Source: Tyto alba
Taxonomy: Eukaryota; Chordata; Aves; Strigiformes; Tytonidae
Reading direction: 5' to 3'
DNA length: 64,000 nucleotides
Assembly: GCF_018691265.1 (NCBI RefSeq)
Contig: NW_024881316.1
Coordinates: 21,739,819-21,803,818, forward strand
This document shows positions 51,686 to 62,834 of the stretch, in pieces (position 1 is the stretch's first letter; each line of letters starts with the position of its first letter). The position numbers and the translations under genes are program-made. The notes under the pieces were generated by a model, which was not told the origin of the DNA, searched no databases, and saw only the letters and a program-made list of their open reading frames with translations.

Positions 51686-52439
51686 GTAAGTCTGTAAAAC
51701 ATCAAAAAATAGCTATTTGCTTTGAACAGTTCATCAGCATATACACTTTAGTTATTCTCAAAGAATAGTCAACCTAATTTTTTCTAAAGGAGGAAATGCA
51801 ATTCCTCCTCAGATATCATTATATGTACCTAATTTTTCTTAAAGATGTCTTTTCACACCAATCATCCATAGCATTACCATTAAATTCTTCACTTTACCTG
51901 ACTCTGAAACTTCTACTTTAACTGTCTGTAGTTCATGAAAAGAACGCTGATACTGCAAAAAATAGCATATTAGCAATGTCATTTAACTAGGCCATGATGT
52001 TATTAAAAAAATATCAAGTATTGTTAATCATTAATTCTGATTAATTTTTATTTTCAAGCCACACTGTCTAGTGCAGGGCAATTATGAATCCTTAGTGACT
52101 TAACCTGGTGTCAGTATTGTTGCTAGGACTTCACTTCTGAATAGTATTGTAAAAATGACAGTCTCCATTTTGAAACTGGTATCGGAAGACTCATACTAAA
52201 TATTCAATAGGCCAGATTTCCCAAATGTTTAGTTTTGCTGTCATTCTTTATCTCCATGTTATTGCCTATTTTTATTATGCATTATCTCATCACAAGATTA
52301 TTTCTGCATGATACATTTTAAGTGTTTTAGACTTGAGAATTTGAACTGTGGTTGACAGCTCACTTTATAAGTTTGTTCACTAGAAGGCAGGACAGTTAGC
52401 TGTAAAGATGCTAATCATGATGTGCATTGCACAGTATGT

Positions 52440-53500
52440 TGTCATGATCCGGACTGAGAGCCCACGGAATCATAAAGGTTCTGTGATCCTTTCAGGTTAA
52501 ATTAAGGTGAAACAATAACAACCAGTTAAAATATTTTACTTGTGGTAGAAACAACTTAAACTTATTGATAAATCTATAAGAAAGAAAATAAAAGAAAGAA
52601 AAGGAAAGGAGAGGAAGAGAGAGAAAAAAAAAGAGTCCGGTTCACCACCCAGGTTCCAGCATTGTCTCAGGTCTGGTCATCTTGGGTGGTAGGCACACAC
52701 ACAGCAAAGTTTTCTGTTGCCTTTTAAATTCATCTTTATCAGCTGATTAACATACTAGACAAAGAGTGGCAGGTATTCCACGAACTCATTTCCATGAGAG
52801 ACAAGGAAGGGATGGAGCATGGGTTCTGCACATACATTGAGAGGGAATGGGGTACACCAACCCTCTTGTCCAACTGAGTCAGTGGTCGTTCTCTCCCCTA
52901 CCACCTCTATTTCTTCCTCAGTTTTTGCTTCTTGGGTAATTGTCTAGGCATTATCTTATCAATCTTTTAGCTCTTCTTCAAGAGTATAGTCATAAATTAA
53001 AGTGCAGTTGTTAACCCAGCAACTGCTTTCACTCAGTCTATGTCTCCCCTGCTTTGGGTCTTATCTAAGGAATTTGGCAATACAGCCATAAGGAGTGAAG
53101 ACATGCACCCTTAGATACACTCTGTGCATCTTTGGTCAGCGTTCCTTAGACTAATCACGAAGGCCACAGCTTGTCCTTGAGGCTTTCTGTGTTGATGAAT
53201 GTTTGAGGTATTAATTCCTTCAGTTCCTTACGTATGCACTGCCAATTAGTAATAGAATTTCTTCCCTCTTTCTTCCCTGAGTCAGTATCTAGGTGTTTGT
53301 TCAGTCTGATACAAAAATTTGACATGTATTAGATATTGCTATTAACCTGACCAGTTGTCCGTTCATAGCTTCCAGATGATCAACCTGATGTTCTTCTGCA
53401 GAAGGTTCCTTTGTCTCTCCCTTTATGGTTCAGGTTTATAGGTCTGGCAGATTGTGAAGCTAACACTACTGGCAATTTCTGCATAGAGAATCTGGGGAAA
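52440..53500 (-). mobile_element. LTR-like block, right end uncertain
   Basis: The left edge TGTCATGATCCGGACTGAG would be the minus-strand end ...GGATCATGACA typical of bird LTRs. A purine-rich GA tract follows (52579-52635). On the minus strand, GATAAAGATGAATTTAAAAGG (about 52722-52742) could serve as a TATA region. GC rises between 52640 and 52910. I cannot place the other end or a target duplication, and no retroviral gene is recognisable. Confidence 0.45.
52579..52635. repeat. Purine-rich GA tract
   Basis: Almost pure A/G for about 57 bases, with GAAA, GGAAA and GAGA units, inside the LTR-like block from 52440. Confidence 0.85.
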
Positions 53501-55785
53501 GAATTTACCCATCAGTACCTAATTATATAGAGAATTCAGAAATACCTTACTCAGAAAAACTTACAGGTAGCCATCTTTGATGTCATGCACTAAGATCAGA
53601 ATATTTCTGCCCTTAATCAGGAAATTTCTTTGGTTCCTAAGAAACTCCACAACTCTTTTCTTTTTGTGGGGGTTCACAGTTAAGTTTCAGTCACAAATGG
53701 GGTTTTGAAGTGAATGTCCTGGTCATCCCCATTTATCACATTTTGGTTCATGTTGCGGAGCAATCCTGGAGCATGCCAACTGTATTCTTTTAGGGTAAAA
53801 CACTACAAAAGGTGCTCTCTATGAGTGCAATTAATGTGCTGTAACCAGCAATGGGTATTTCATGAAACCAAATGATACTTAATCAAGAATAATCCTCTGC
53901 ATGGTATGTAGTATGTATGTCATATCCTCATGACTATTACACTTTACAGATTTGCTCCTAGTCTCCTAGAGCCTCTATTGTCTTTACAAAGTACAGAAGC
54001 AAAAAAAAAAGAAAGAAAAAAAATTATTATCTCTAGAAGGACTAATGAATTTCTTCCTGTTACTGGCAAAGCTAATCCTTTTTACCACTCAGGCTCCAAG
54101 TGAAGGACATTTTCAAATTAGTATTTGGAAACTTAAGCATGAATATTACAGAAGTTAACTTAATGTTAACATAATAGATTAAGTCTGTTACATTATTAAC
54201 AAGATTTATAGGAATTCTTCCTCCGTGCTTCCTTAAAATATATTCTGGTTAAACCAGTTAAATTCAGAACAGGACCTTAACAGAAAAAATATGTATTATG
54301 GTGTATTAGCATGAGCTTGAACATCTAACATATTATGATAAAATCCATTGATGCGAGAAACTGAGCAGAGCCTAAAGTTGTTCTGTGGTACACTGGATCT
54401 GCCCCCAAGGTCAGTGCTTTTGTAAAATAAGCCCAATAACAAAAATTGTGTTGCAAGAAGAGTGTTAAAAACACTTTTCTTAATCATAGATGCTTTGCAT
54501 TCTAGTCCAGTGCTTTCCTTAATTCTTCTCACAGTTTCACAAGCAGAGATAGAATGTCTATCTGCAAACACTGCTTACAAATCTTGTCTGTAACTATGCT
54601 GGTTTATAGCCTTGTTTGAAAGGAGATAAAGTCAAGTAATATGAAATGAATTTACCAAGTGCTGAGCTGATGTGTTTGAACACCTTCCACATGAAAAGTC
54701 TGATTTAATTTTTACCATGCTTTAAAAGAAGCAAAGTTTTTTTCTTTCCCTTTGAAATGAAAGACATTGTAAGTAGAGGAGAATCTGGAAGTATTCATGT
54801 TCATTGTATCACACTTGAAATTGTCAGCAACATAGTTCCATGACTGATAAAAGCAATACAGGAAACAGCAAGGCAAAATCATACGGATGAGTGAATTCCA
54901 GATAAATCAATATAATGTTTTCCTCCTGTTTCTAGTTCTTTACAATTGATGTCTGAATACGATAGTGAAGGGCCACTTCGCTTTAAATTATGTCCTCACA
55001 TTTTACAAAAGCTGTGATATAGTTTTTATTCCACTGGTTTATTCCTACTTGACTTGAACTGGCTAGGTTTCACCCTCTTTCTGGATTGATGGTATCATAC
55101 AAATAAATGAATCACACCATGATATACTTATGAAAAAATATTATTTTTTCACTTCTTAGTGACAGGCATTTAGCAAAGGAACTTAGGAATGGTGAAACCC
55201 CATATCAGAACTCCAGAAAATCAGACACTGAGGAGTGGAATTCACAGTGCTAAATGAGTAACAGATTCTGTATATGTGATGGACAAGGGTTTGACTCCTA
55301 GGTCAGGTAGTACAAGAAATACCATCCTGAGCGCTAATATGATATGGTCAGTCCCGGTATTAAATAGTTGTGGGTGTTTCTCTGGCACCTTTATAAGGAT
55401 GTTCTAGGCATCTGTGGCTCTAGAATTTACTACCTAAATATTTCCCTTTTTCCTTGGGCTTCAGTATAGAAATCTGTTTTCTGTCATTCATCCAAAAAAA
55501 GTAAAAGTAAAATCTTTTTTCTGTATTTCCCTTATCTTGGGGTCCTGCAGGTCCCATATCCTAAAGAAAAAACTGTCTTCAAGTCTATGACTTCTCCAGT
55601 GTTCCTGCACCAACCCTCAGCCATGAATGTAAAACTCATAGTATAGAATGAGGGAAGCAATGAGAAAAACTTATTGTGTTCATTGCGGTTAAGGCTGGGA
55701 ATTCCAATTTGTGTTTCATGGGAGGTATGCTGTCTTATACATTTCAAGATATACTAACACATTAAACCAGTCTTTTTGTATGGAT

Positions 55786-55788
55786 AAA

Positions 55789-55819
<31 letters not shown>

Positions 55820-55832
55820 CAAAACAAAAACA
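55786..55832. repeat. (AAAAC)n microsatellite
   Basis: About seven AAAAC units, about 155 bp upstream of the acceptor of the exon at 55989. Confidence 0.95.
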
Positions 55833-55988
55833 ACCACATTTAAAAAAAATCCCTTCGGCAAGTATCATAGTTTTGGATCAGCTTCAAGTGATGGCTATTT
55901 CCTTTATCTCTGATTATTATTCATTCATTGCTTGCAGTATCATCACAAATAACATTATTTTCTGATGATTCTCTTCTTGTTTCTGCAG

Positions 55989-56209
55989 ATCACCTTTGGA
56001 TCAATCTTTCTTGGAAATGTTCCTGTTCATGAAGAGTTTCATCAATGTGCTGGCCAGATATATGGCTATAAAGGATGCATTAGGGATTTACAAGTAAACA
56101 ACAAAGAGTTGTTCATCATAGATGAGGCTCTTGGAGGGAGAAATGTTGAGAACTGCAATGTTCCAATATGTGATTATCATCCATGTCACAATGGTGGGAC
56201 CTGCACTAG
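55989..56209 (+). CDS. EYS: EYS exon: end of laminin-G domain and start of EGF-like domain
   Basis: This 221-bp exon has acceptor TTTCTGCAG ending at 55988 and donor TAG|GTAAGA at 56210. It starts on a codon boundary and ends after two bases of a codon. The first part encodes the end of a laminin-G domain: SIFLGNVPV, then YGYKGCIRDLQVNNKELF, then NVENC. The two cysteines of GCIRDLQ and VENC are the conserved disulfide pair near the end of laminin-G domains. It then enters an EGF-like domain with CDYHPCHNGGTC, the first three of six EGF cysteines. The other three must lie in the next exon, beyond 64000 or not recognised here. Human EYS, as recalled, has GC.LDLQVNNKE.FIIDEA and EYS-type EGF sequence at this point, after the second of five laminin-G domains. 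An extra cysteine (HQCAG) is present where I recall a lysine in human. The 'second of five' placement is from memory. Confidence 0.95.
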
Positions 56210-57499
56210 GTAAGAGTTATCTCTTGAATCATTTTATCTTCTATTTATACTCTGTGGCTCGTAGGTTCATCATGAGAAATTACTATAATTTTCTGTGTAA
56301 TGAAGTAATCACCAATCTTTTGTCCTCATAATATTAAATAGAAAATGTGACATCTTTATGACTAACCAGTGAGATTTTATACCTTATTTGCTTACATGAA
56401 AAGAGATATAAAATGTAATTACATTGCCCAAACAGCATACCTATTGGGGTTCTGCCAGAATTCCTTTGCGATCAGCTAGATCATTTCCACTACAAGGCTT
56501 GATGACTAAATCATGCTCTTTGTATAGATAGTTTGAAGAGAAGCACATATGATCTCATTCTTCTGTCTAACAACTCTGTATCTTACTAGGCCTTGTACCC
56601 TCGCACATCTTCATGGTGTGCTCCTGAGCACAGACCTTCATTATCATGCTATGAAAACAGTAACAAGTAAGAACCTTCAGTGTTTGTGAAGAAGTGTTGT
56701 CAAAGAACCTTTGAAAATTTAAGCGCATCATACTGAAAGAGGAAATGGAGTCCAAAAGAGACATAAGCTAAAAGCACAGATGATGGTTCAGTTGAATGAC
56801 AGTTCAATTGGAGCACAGTAACTTTTTAAGCCATAGTAACTTGATCATTGTCTAAGGCACCATTGTCTAAGTCAGCATTTAGGAATGACATTTCTGTTTA
56901 AAATTGATAGAATTTGTGAAGTAGCTGCCATGCCTATTTTAAAAACTGTACTTCAGCTTCAAAGCAAATGCTGAACAGAACATAGTCTAAAGTGCTTTCA
57001 AAGCTCTGGACCACTGTGTGTTTCTTAGGTTGAGGAGACCTTGAATCAAAGTTTTGAGGTGCCTCTATGCCTGTCTTGATTGATGTGAGCACACAAAGAA
57101 CACCAAACAGGTTTTAGATTTCTAAGTCTTGTTTGACTGGAGCACAAATGAAAGCAAGGCAACTTTATTAAAACATACACAATTTACCTACCAGACTGGT
57201 GAAACTGAGCATGTACTTAGGAGTAATAAGTTTTTCCTCTGTTGTTCTTTGCTGTATCTCTGTCATTCTACTGATTGGTCTGTCATGTACCAGTATGGAA
57301 CAGTTTCATTTAAAGTTTGGTCCCTGAATAATTCATGACCATTGGATTTGTTTCCTGCTTTTCTGTATTCCAACTGCTGGCCTCATCCCTTTTCATTCAT
57401 TTCTGAAAAGAATCACTGCTTTTCTGTCCAGAAGAGCCATGAAAAACTGTGCATGTGCAAACTAGGGATAAGCATCTCTATAGAAGCATGATTTTCATG

Positions 57500-58985
57500 G
57501 TTTTCTACAGCAGCAAACTGATTTTCAGGGATCACCTCCTCCAAGCTCAAGAATGATCCATTCCAATGAGCGGGAAATCAAGTGGCAGGAGGTCTGCATA
57601 GATGAACAGATGCTCCTGACAACTCAAACATTAAAAGGAAGCATACAGGAGCATGGACAGGTGACCTGGGAGAAATATAGAGAAAATATCCAAATACACA
57701 GATATGGGGTTAGAAAAGCCAAAGTCCATCTGGAGATTAATTTGGCAGGGGACATGCAGGGCAAAACCAAATGCTTCTACAAGTAAATCAGCAGCAAAAG
57801 GAAGACGTGGGAAAATGTGGGGTTGCTGTTGAATGGGACAGGTGTTCTTGTGACAAAGTATGCCGAAAAAGACTGAAATACTTATTATCTTTTTTGTTTC
57901 AATCTTAATTGATAAGACTGGCCTTCAGGAACCCTATCTTCTCAGACCTGTAGGAGAAATTCTGAAGCAAGGAAGACTTATACTTAGTGGAAGAGGATCA
58001 GATTAGGAAACATTTAAACCAACTGGACATATATAAGTCCATGGGACCTTATGGGATTCACACATGAGTCATGAAGGAGCTATCTGATGCAAGGTCAATC
58101 CTGATTACCTCTGAAATATCAAGGTGATTGGGAGAGGTTCCTGAGGACTAGAAGACTTCAGGAAGGGCAAGAAGGAGGATCTTAGGAACTACAGAATGGT
58201 TAGCCTCACCCTGATCTGTGGGAAGTTGATGGAACAAACTGTCCTGGATACTGTTTCCAAACATATGAAGGACAAGAAAGTGGTTGGGAGTGGTCACCAT
58301 AGATTTATGAAGGGGAAATTGTGCCTAACTAACCTGATAGCCTTCCACAATGAGATGACTGGCTTGACGGATGAGTGAGAACACTGGATATTGTTTACTC
58401 AGCTTTAGTAAGGCTTCAACACTGCCTCCCACAAAAACTTTAGTGGCAAACTGATTAAGTATTGTCTAGGTAAATGCACGGAGAGTTGAACTGAAAACTA
58501 GCTGAAAGCCAGGCTCAGAAAACAGTAAGGATCAATGACAAAATTCCAGATGGAGGCTGATCACTAGCAGAGTACCCCAAGTCTCAATGCTGCATTCAAT
58601 ACTGTATATTTTCATTAATGATTTATAAAATGGTGCAGGGTGCAACTCAGAAACAAGTGTTAAATAAGAAGCAAGAAGGAGTAATTGGTACACCAGATGT
58701 GTCTGCTGCCATTCAGAGGGACCTCGACAGGCTGGAGAAATGAGGCAACGGGAATCTCATATTTTTCAACAAAGAGAAATGCAAAGTCTTGCACCTGAGG
58801 TGGATTAACCCCATGTACCAGAATAGACTGGGGACTGACTAGCTGGAAAACAGTTTTGCAGAAAAAGACTCACCAGTTCTGGTGGACAACTAGTTGACCA
58901 TAGGTCAGCAGTGTGCCCTAGTGACAAAGAAAGCCAAGAGCATCCTGGACTGAATTAGAAAGAGAGAGTGGGTCAAAGGAGGTCA
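57500..58985 (+). mobile_element. CR1 LINE, truncated at both ends
   Basis: Plus-strand CR1. Between 57553 and 57786 it encodes the linker before the reverse transcriptase (NEREIKWQEVCIDEQ and RKAKVHLEINLAGDMQG). Around 58196-58378 it encodes MVSLTLICGKLMEQTVLD and KGKLCLTNLIAFHNEMTG, a conserved CR1 polymerase block. Near 58755-58800 the C-terminal FFNKEKCKVLHLR-type segment appears, and similarity stops near 58985 without the 3' hairpin or octamer tail. Stops and frameshifts are frequent. It lies inside the EYS intron about 1.3 kb after the third exon. Confidence 0.9.
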
Positions 58986-59890
58986 TTCTTTCCTTATCTT
59001 CTCATCTGGTTTGATGCTTTTCACATGTATGCACATACATTCTTCAGTTAGTTCACAGACTGTCCATATTCAGTAAGCTTCACCTTGCTAGGAAGATCTA
59101 GATGGCATAATTCACATCCAAGTACTGCATCTCTGATTTCATAATGTTCACTTAGCAGAATAGAATTTGCTTTTTCAGAGGCTGATAATTCCTCTTAGCT
59201 GTCAAGACTGCCAACAAAAACTATCACAACAGATTATTTCTCAGGATTTGGAGGTCTCACTTGCATAGGTTATTAGGTAGTGGTCTTTAGAGGAGTAACT
59301 CTTACATCCCAAAGTCCTGAAGCTTCATTTTGTCCACAATGTGTGCAACATTCCCTTTCCTGGAGAGTTAAACATATGTGACAACAGGCTGCTCCATCAC
59401 TGTATAACATGTAATCAACCAAATCACTTCTGCTTTGCTGAGAAGTGTGACAGATCTAAAAAATTCACTTCTTGATAAGTCATCTATCTATCTGCAACAT
59501 TTTCTTTGTAAAGGATATAAACAGCGTGGTAAATTAGGATGTAAATTTACCTATGCTAGCAGCCATTTTTTAGGAGTACTGGCAGGCATTTTGCACAAAA
59601 TGCCTGACATAATGTCACAGTCAGAAACCCCTTTGGGGAATGCTTCAGTCTGATGTACACCAATTCCATTTTCCACAGGTTTGATCAGACTGAGGAGATA
59701 TAGAAAAGCAATGATTTGTATACTTCCTGATAAGCCTTGGCAGGTCTGGCTCTAGAATCTCTTTGATCTGAACCTGAACATTCTGCAAAGTTTGTTCCTC
59801 TGAATCTATTGTCTTAAGACCTAAGTCTGGTGCCTCAGTGGGTGAAAAATCTCCTGAAAGAAATTATGAGAGATTCTATGCTATAGACTC

Positions 59891-60578
59891 TGTCATAGTT
59901 TGAGCCCAGAGGGCAACTGAGCACCATGCAGCCAGCTCATCGCTCCTTCCTTCTCAGGAGGAGGGGTGAACACCGCACATTCCTCCCCTGCTCCACATAG
60001 CTGCCCTCTCACTGCAGACAGTCCTCCATGAATCTTCTCCAACACGAGTCCTCCCCACGGGCCTCAGCCATTCCCACACTGCTCCAGCGTGAGTCACTTC
60101 TGCATGTTGCAGTCCTCCCAGTGCTGAACTACAACAGCAGGGGCTTCTTCTCCCCTCCAAGTCCTGTCTTCCTTTAAGCACAGCCTCCTGTGGGTTCCTC
60201 CACAGGCTTCAGGTTGGCCTCTACTCCACTGTGGACCTTCACGGGTGGCTGGGGGGGTGGCCCTGTCATCTCACCACAGGATACAGAAGTCTCTGCTCTG
60301 GTATACCTCCCTGCTTTCCATCTTCTTCCTTCCACTCACATGGGTATTCATATAGATGTCCTTCTTGTAACTCCTCCTCACAAGTTCCCCCCGCCTCAGG
60401 TTCCTCTTCTTAAATATATTCTTGCAGGGGTGCAACCACCGTCACTAATTGGTTCAGCCCTGGCCAGAGGCGGGTCTGACTTGGACCCAGGGATGCTTTT
60501 GAGAAGCTTATCACAGGGGGCCACCACTGTAGCCCCCCTCCCCCACTACCAAAAATCCCACCACACAAACCCAGCACA
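59891..60578 (-). mobile_element. Solo LTR, family A, about 690 bp
   Basis: Minus-strand LTR with TGTGCTGGGTTTGTGTGGTG at its 5' end (right edge, 60578) and GGGCTCAAACTATGACA at its 3' end (left edge, 59891). On the minus strand the CCAAT box is at 60448-60452 and the TATA-like ATATATTTAAG at 60410-60420. A 75-codon minus frame (60181-59954) shares a core with the frame in the LTR at 6534-7549. The R/U5 segment with AATAAA of the long copy is absent. Three bases (CTC) repeat at both flanks, too few to call a target duplication. Confidence 0.85.
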
Positions 60579-61239
60579 CTCTTCTTGTACTTCTTTTTAG
60601 GCAGTTCCTGCTAATACTAGGAGTCTGTTTAGTAAATGTCCATATGATAACAAACTCTATTCAGTAAATGGACCAATTCTAAATGTATTAGGCTTGTTGT
60701 TACCTTATTCCTTCAATGCTTTGGTTACAAACATCCTTTGGTTCCTCTTGTAGCTGAAAGATACAAGTTTCTCCCCCTGCTCCACTTTAATTTATTAGTC
60801 ACTTTATCCTAGCAACTATTTGATTAATTACTTGATCATCAGCCTGTCACATCAGTTTGGTTCACACCATGTCATGTGTGGAGCAAAAGAATTGAAAAAC
60901 CGGAGGTAGACATTTTTTGTACAGTTTATCAGGAAAAGTTTGCAGGCTTCTCTCCCAGTGTTCAAGTGCTACACATGGACTATGCCACTGTGTTATCTTC
61001 AGATAATGAGCTTATATTCATGAGACTTTAGCCAATGAGAGCTGTAAATAATCTATAGTGTTAAAACTATTCCCATCTACACTGTTAATTCTCTATTTGT
61101 GTATTTATTACTGAAAAAAACTCAGTTGTATGTAAAAAAAAATCAGATGAAACAAGCAATAATTTGATGATTCATATAAAACTATTACTGACTTGTTTAT
61201 GATTTTTGCCAGTTGTTTCAATTACACTGTTTAGTGGCC

Positions 61240-61265
61240 AAAAAAAAAAAAAAAAAAAAAAAAAA
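61240..61265. repeat. Poly-A tract
   Basis: A run of 26 A followed by GAAAGAAAG. Confidence 0.95.
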
Positions 61266-61614
61266 GAAAGAAGATTTTTCATTGCATGTTATTCTTCAGC
61301 TGCTTGGCAACTAATTAGAGAGTTTGCTTCTGAAAGGCCATGGTGAATATCTCAGCCATGTTTTATAATCAACACTGGAGCTTGTGAACACATACTTCTA
61401 GGCACAGACAGGTGTGTTTCACAAGAAACATTTTTTACAGTTGTTCTTAAAAGAAAGTTATTTGCCTTTTCTCATCATCAGAGTAAAAAAATACCATTGT
61501 AGTGTTCAGCCTATTAATTACAACAATTATGCAGAAGAAATTTATTTGACAGAGAAAGATTTTCTTTGTATTTTTGGTAGCAAGGGATAGGGACTAGTAT
61601 GCACCTAGTTTTCA

Positions 61615-61945
61615 GATACAAAATTTCAGGATGCAGCAGGGGCCAGCAGCTCTCTGTGGTCTGGTCATTGGTTGCATCAGGTGCTCCCCAGGGGTCAGTC
61701 AGGGCAGGGCCTCACAGCCAGGACCTGTTCCACCACACCAGCCAGGAGCAGGGCATCCGGGCAGCACTGGGCAGCCCCAGCCCCTGGCATGGAGGTGGGC
61801 ATAACGATGGGCTAAGGCTAGGCCAAGACATCAGTCTGCTGGTGGGGGATCAGGATCAAGCACAGTGAGGGGAACCAGGGTCAGACACAGCCCTAAAATG
61901 GCCAGGCAAAGCCACGGTGATTGGGATGGGCTGCACAATCTGCAT
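61615..61945. repeat. Unidentified GC-rich block
   Basis: About 330 bp of GC-rich sequence lies between AT-rich flanks. The plus frame at 61599-61868 contains VASGAPQGSVRAGP, which faintly resembles the CR1 reverse transcriptase [12 protein letters not shown] segment, but the rest of the frame has no CR1 similarity I can see. It could be a very decayed retroelement. Low confidence. Confidence 0.3.
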
Positions 61946-62095
61946 TTGGCTGTGAAACTACTGATTTTTTCATACTCTGGAATTGTAAATCTCTAGTTAT
62001 CTTCATTCTTTTTAAGATCTGCTCCACTTTCATTTAAAATAAAGTGTTATCTAGGTTCTATTTATATTTTGACTAAAAATCTGTCTGTGTATAGG

Positions 62096-62684
62096 TGTCA
62101 TGGTTTAATCCCAGCTAGCAACTAAGCACTACACAGCTGCTTGTTCACTCACCCTGGGTTGGGATGGAAGAGAGAATCAGAAGGGGAAAAGTCAGAAGAG
62201 TCATGGATTGAGACAAAGACAGTTTAATAGGTAAAGCTAAAGGTGTACATGCTAGCAGAGCCAAATAAGGAGTTCACTCAGTACTTCCCTCAGCAAGTAG
62301 GTTTCCAGCCAACTCCAGGAAAGCAGAGCTTCGTCATGCATAATGGTTACCTGAGAAGACAAGATGCCATAACTCCAAACATCCCCCACTTCCTTCTTCT
62401 TCCCCCAGCTTTTAATGCTGAGCATGAGATCATATGATATGGAATACCCCTTTGGTCAACTGGGCTCAGCTGCCCTGGCCACATCCGCTCCCAACTTCTT
62501 GTGCACCCCTAGCCCACTGGTGTGGAATGAGAAGCAGAAAAGGGCTTGACTCTGTGTAAACACTGCTCAGCAGTAGCTAAAACATCCCTGTATTATTAAT
62601 ATTGTTTTTAGCACAAATCCAAAACATAGCCCCCTACTAGCTACTATGAAGAAAAGTAACTATATCCCAGCCAAAACCAGCACA
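62096..62684 (-). mobile_element. Solo LTR, family B
   Basis: Minus-strand LTR of 589 bp. The right edge gives TGTGCTGGTTTTGGCTGGGA on the minus strand, a start I know from many bird LTRs; the left edge gives GGGATTAAACCATGACA. It shares GATATGGAATA and neighbouring sequence with the LTR at 1-453. The flanks (TATAGG left, AAACAG right) show no target duplication. No retroviral gene is attached. Confidence 0.85.
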
Positions 62685-62794
62685 AAACAGACAAAAGCCA
62701 TTCTCTTTCAATAGTATTTAAACATGTACTGTGTCAGACGAGTGGTTCAGTACAAATCTAAATTTCTAATTCTTTACATAGCCATTATTTTATT

Positions 62795-62834
62795 AAAAAA
62801 CAAACAAACAAACAAACAAACAAGCAAAAAAAAA
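62795..62834. repeat. (AAAC)n microsatellite
   Basis: About six CAAA units and an A run, next to the LTR at 62096-62684. Confidence 0.9.

Larger units (their letters stand above)
51686..55988 (+). other. EYS: 4.3-kb EYS intron
   Basis: The intron runs from GTAAGT at 51686 to TTTCTGCAG at 55988 and lies between two complete codons. It contains an LTR-like block starting at 52440 and an (AAAAC)n tract at 55786-55832, only about 150 bp upstream of the acceptor. The remaining sequence, 53500-55780, is AT-rich, with nothing recognisable. Confidence 0.85.

Noticed and set aside
62096..62684. Target-site duplications for this and the other solo LTRs
   Set aside because: Flanking bases were compared where both ends were clear and no duplication of 4 bp or more was found, so none is claimed.
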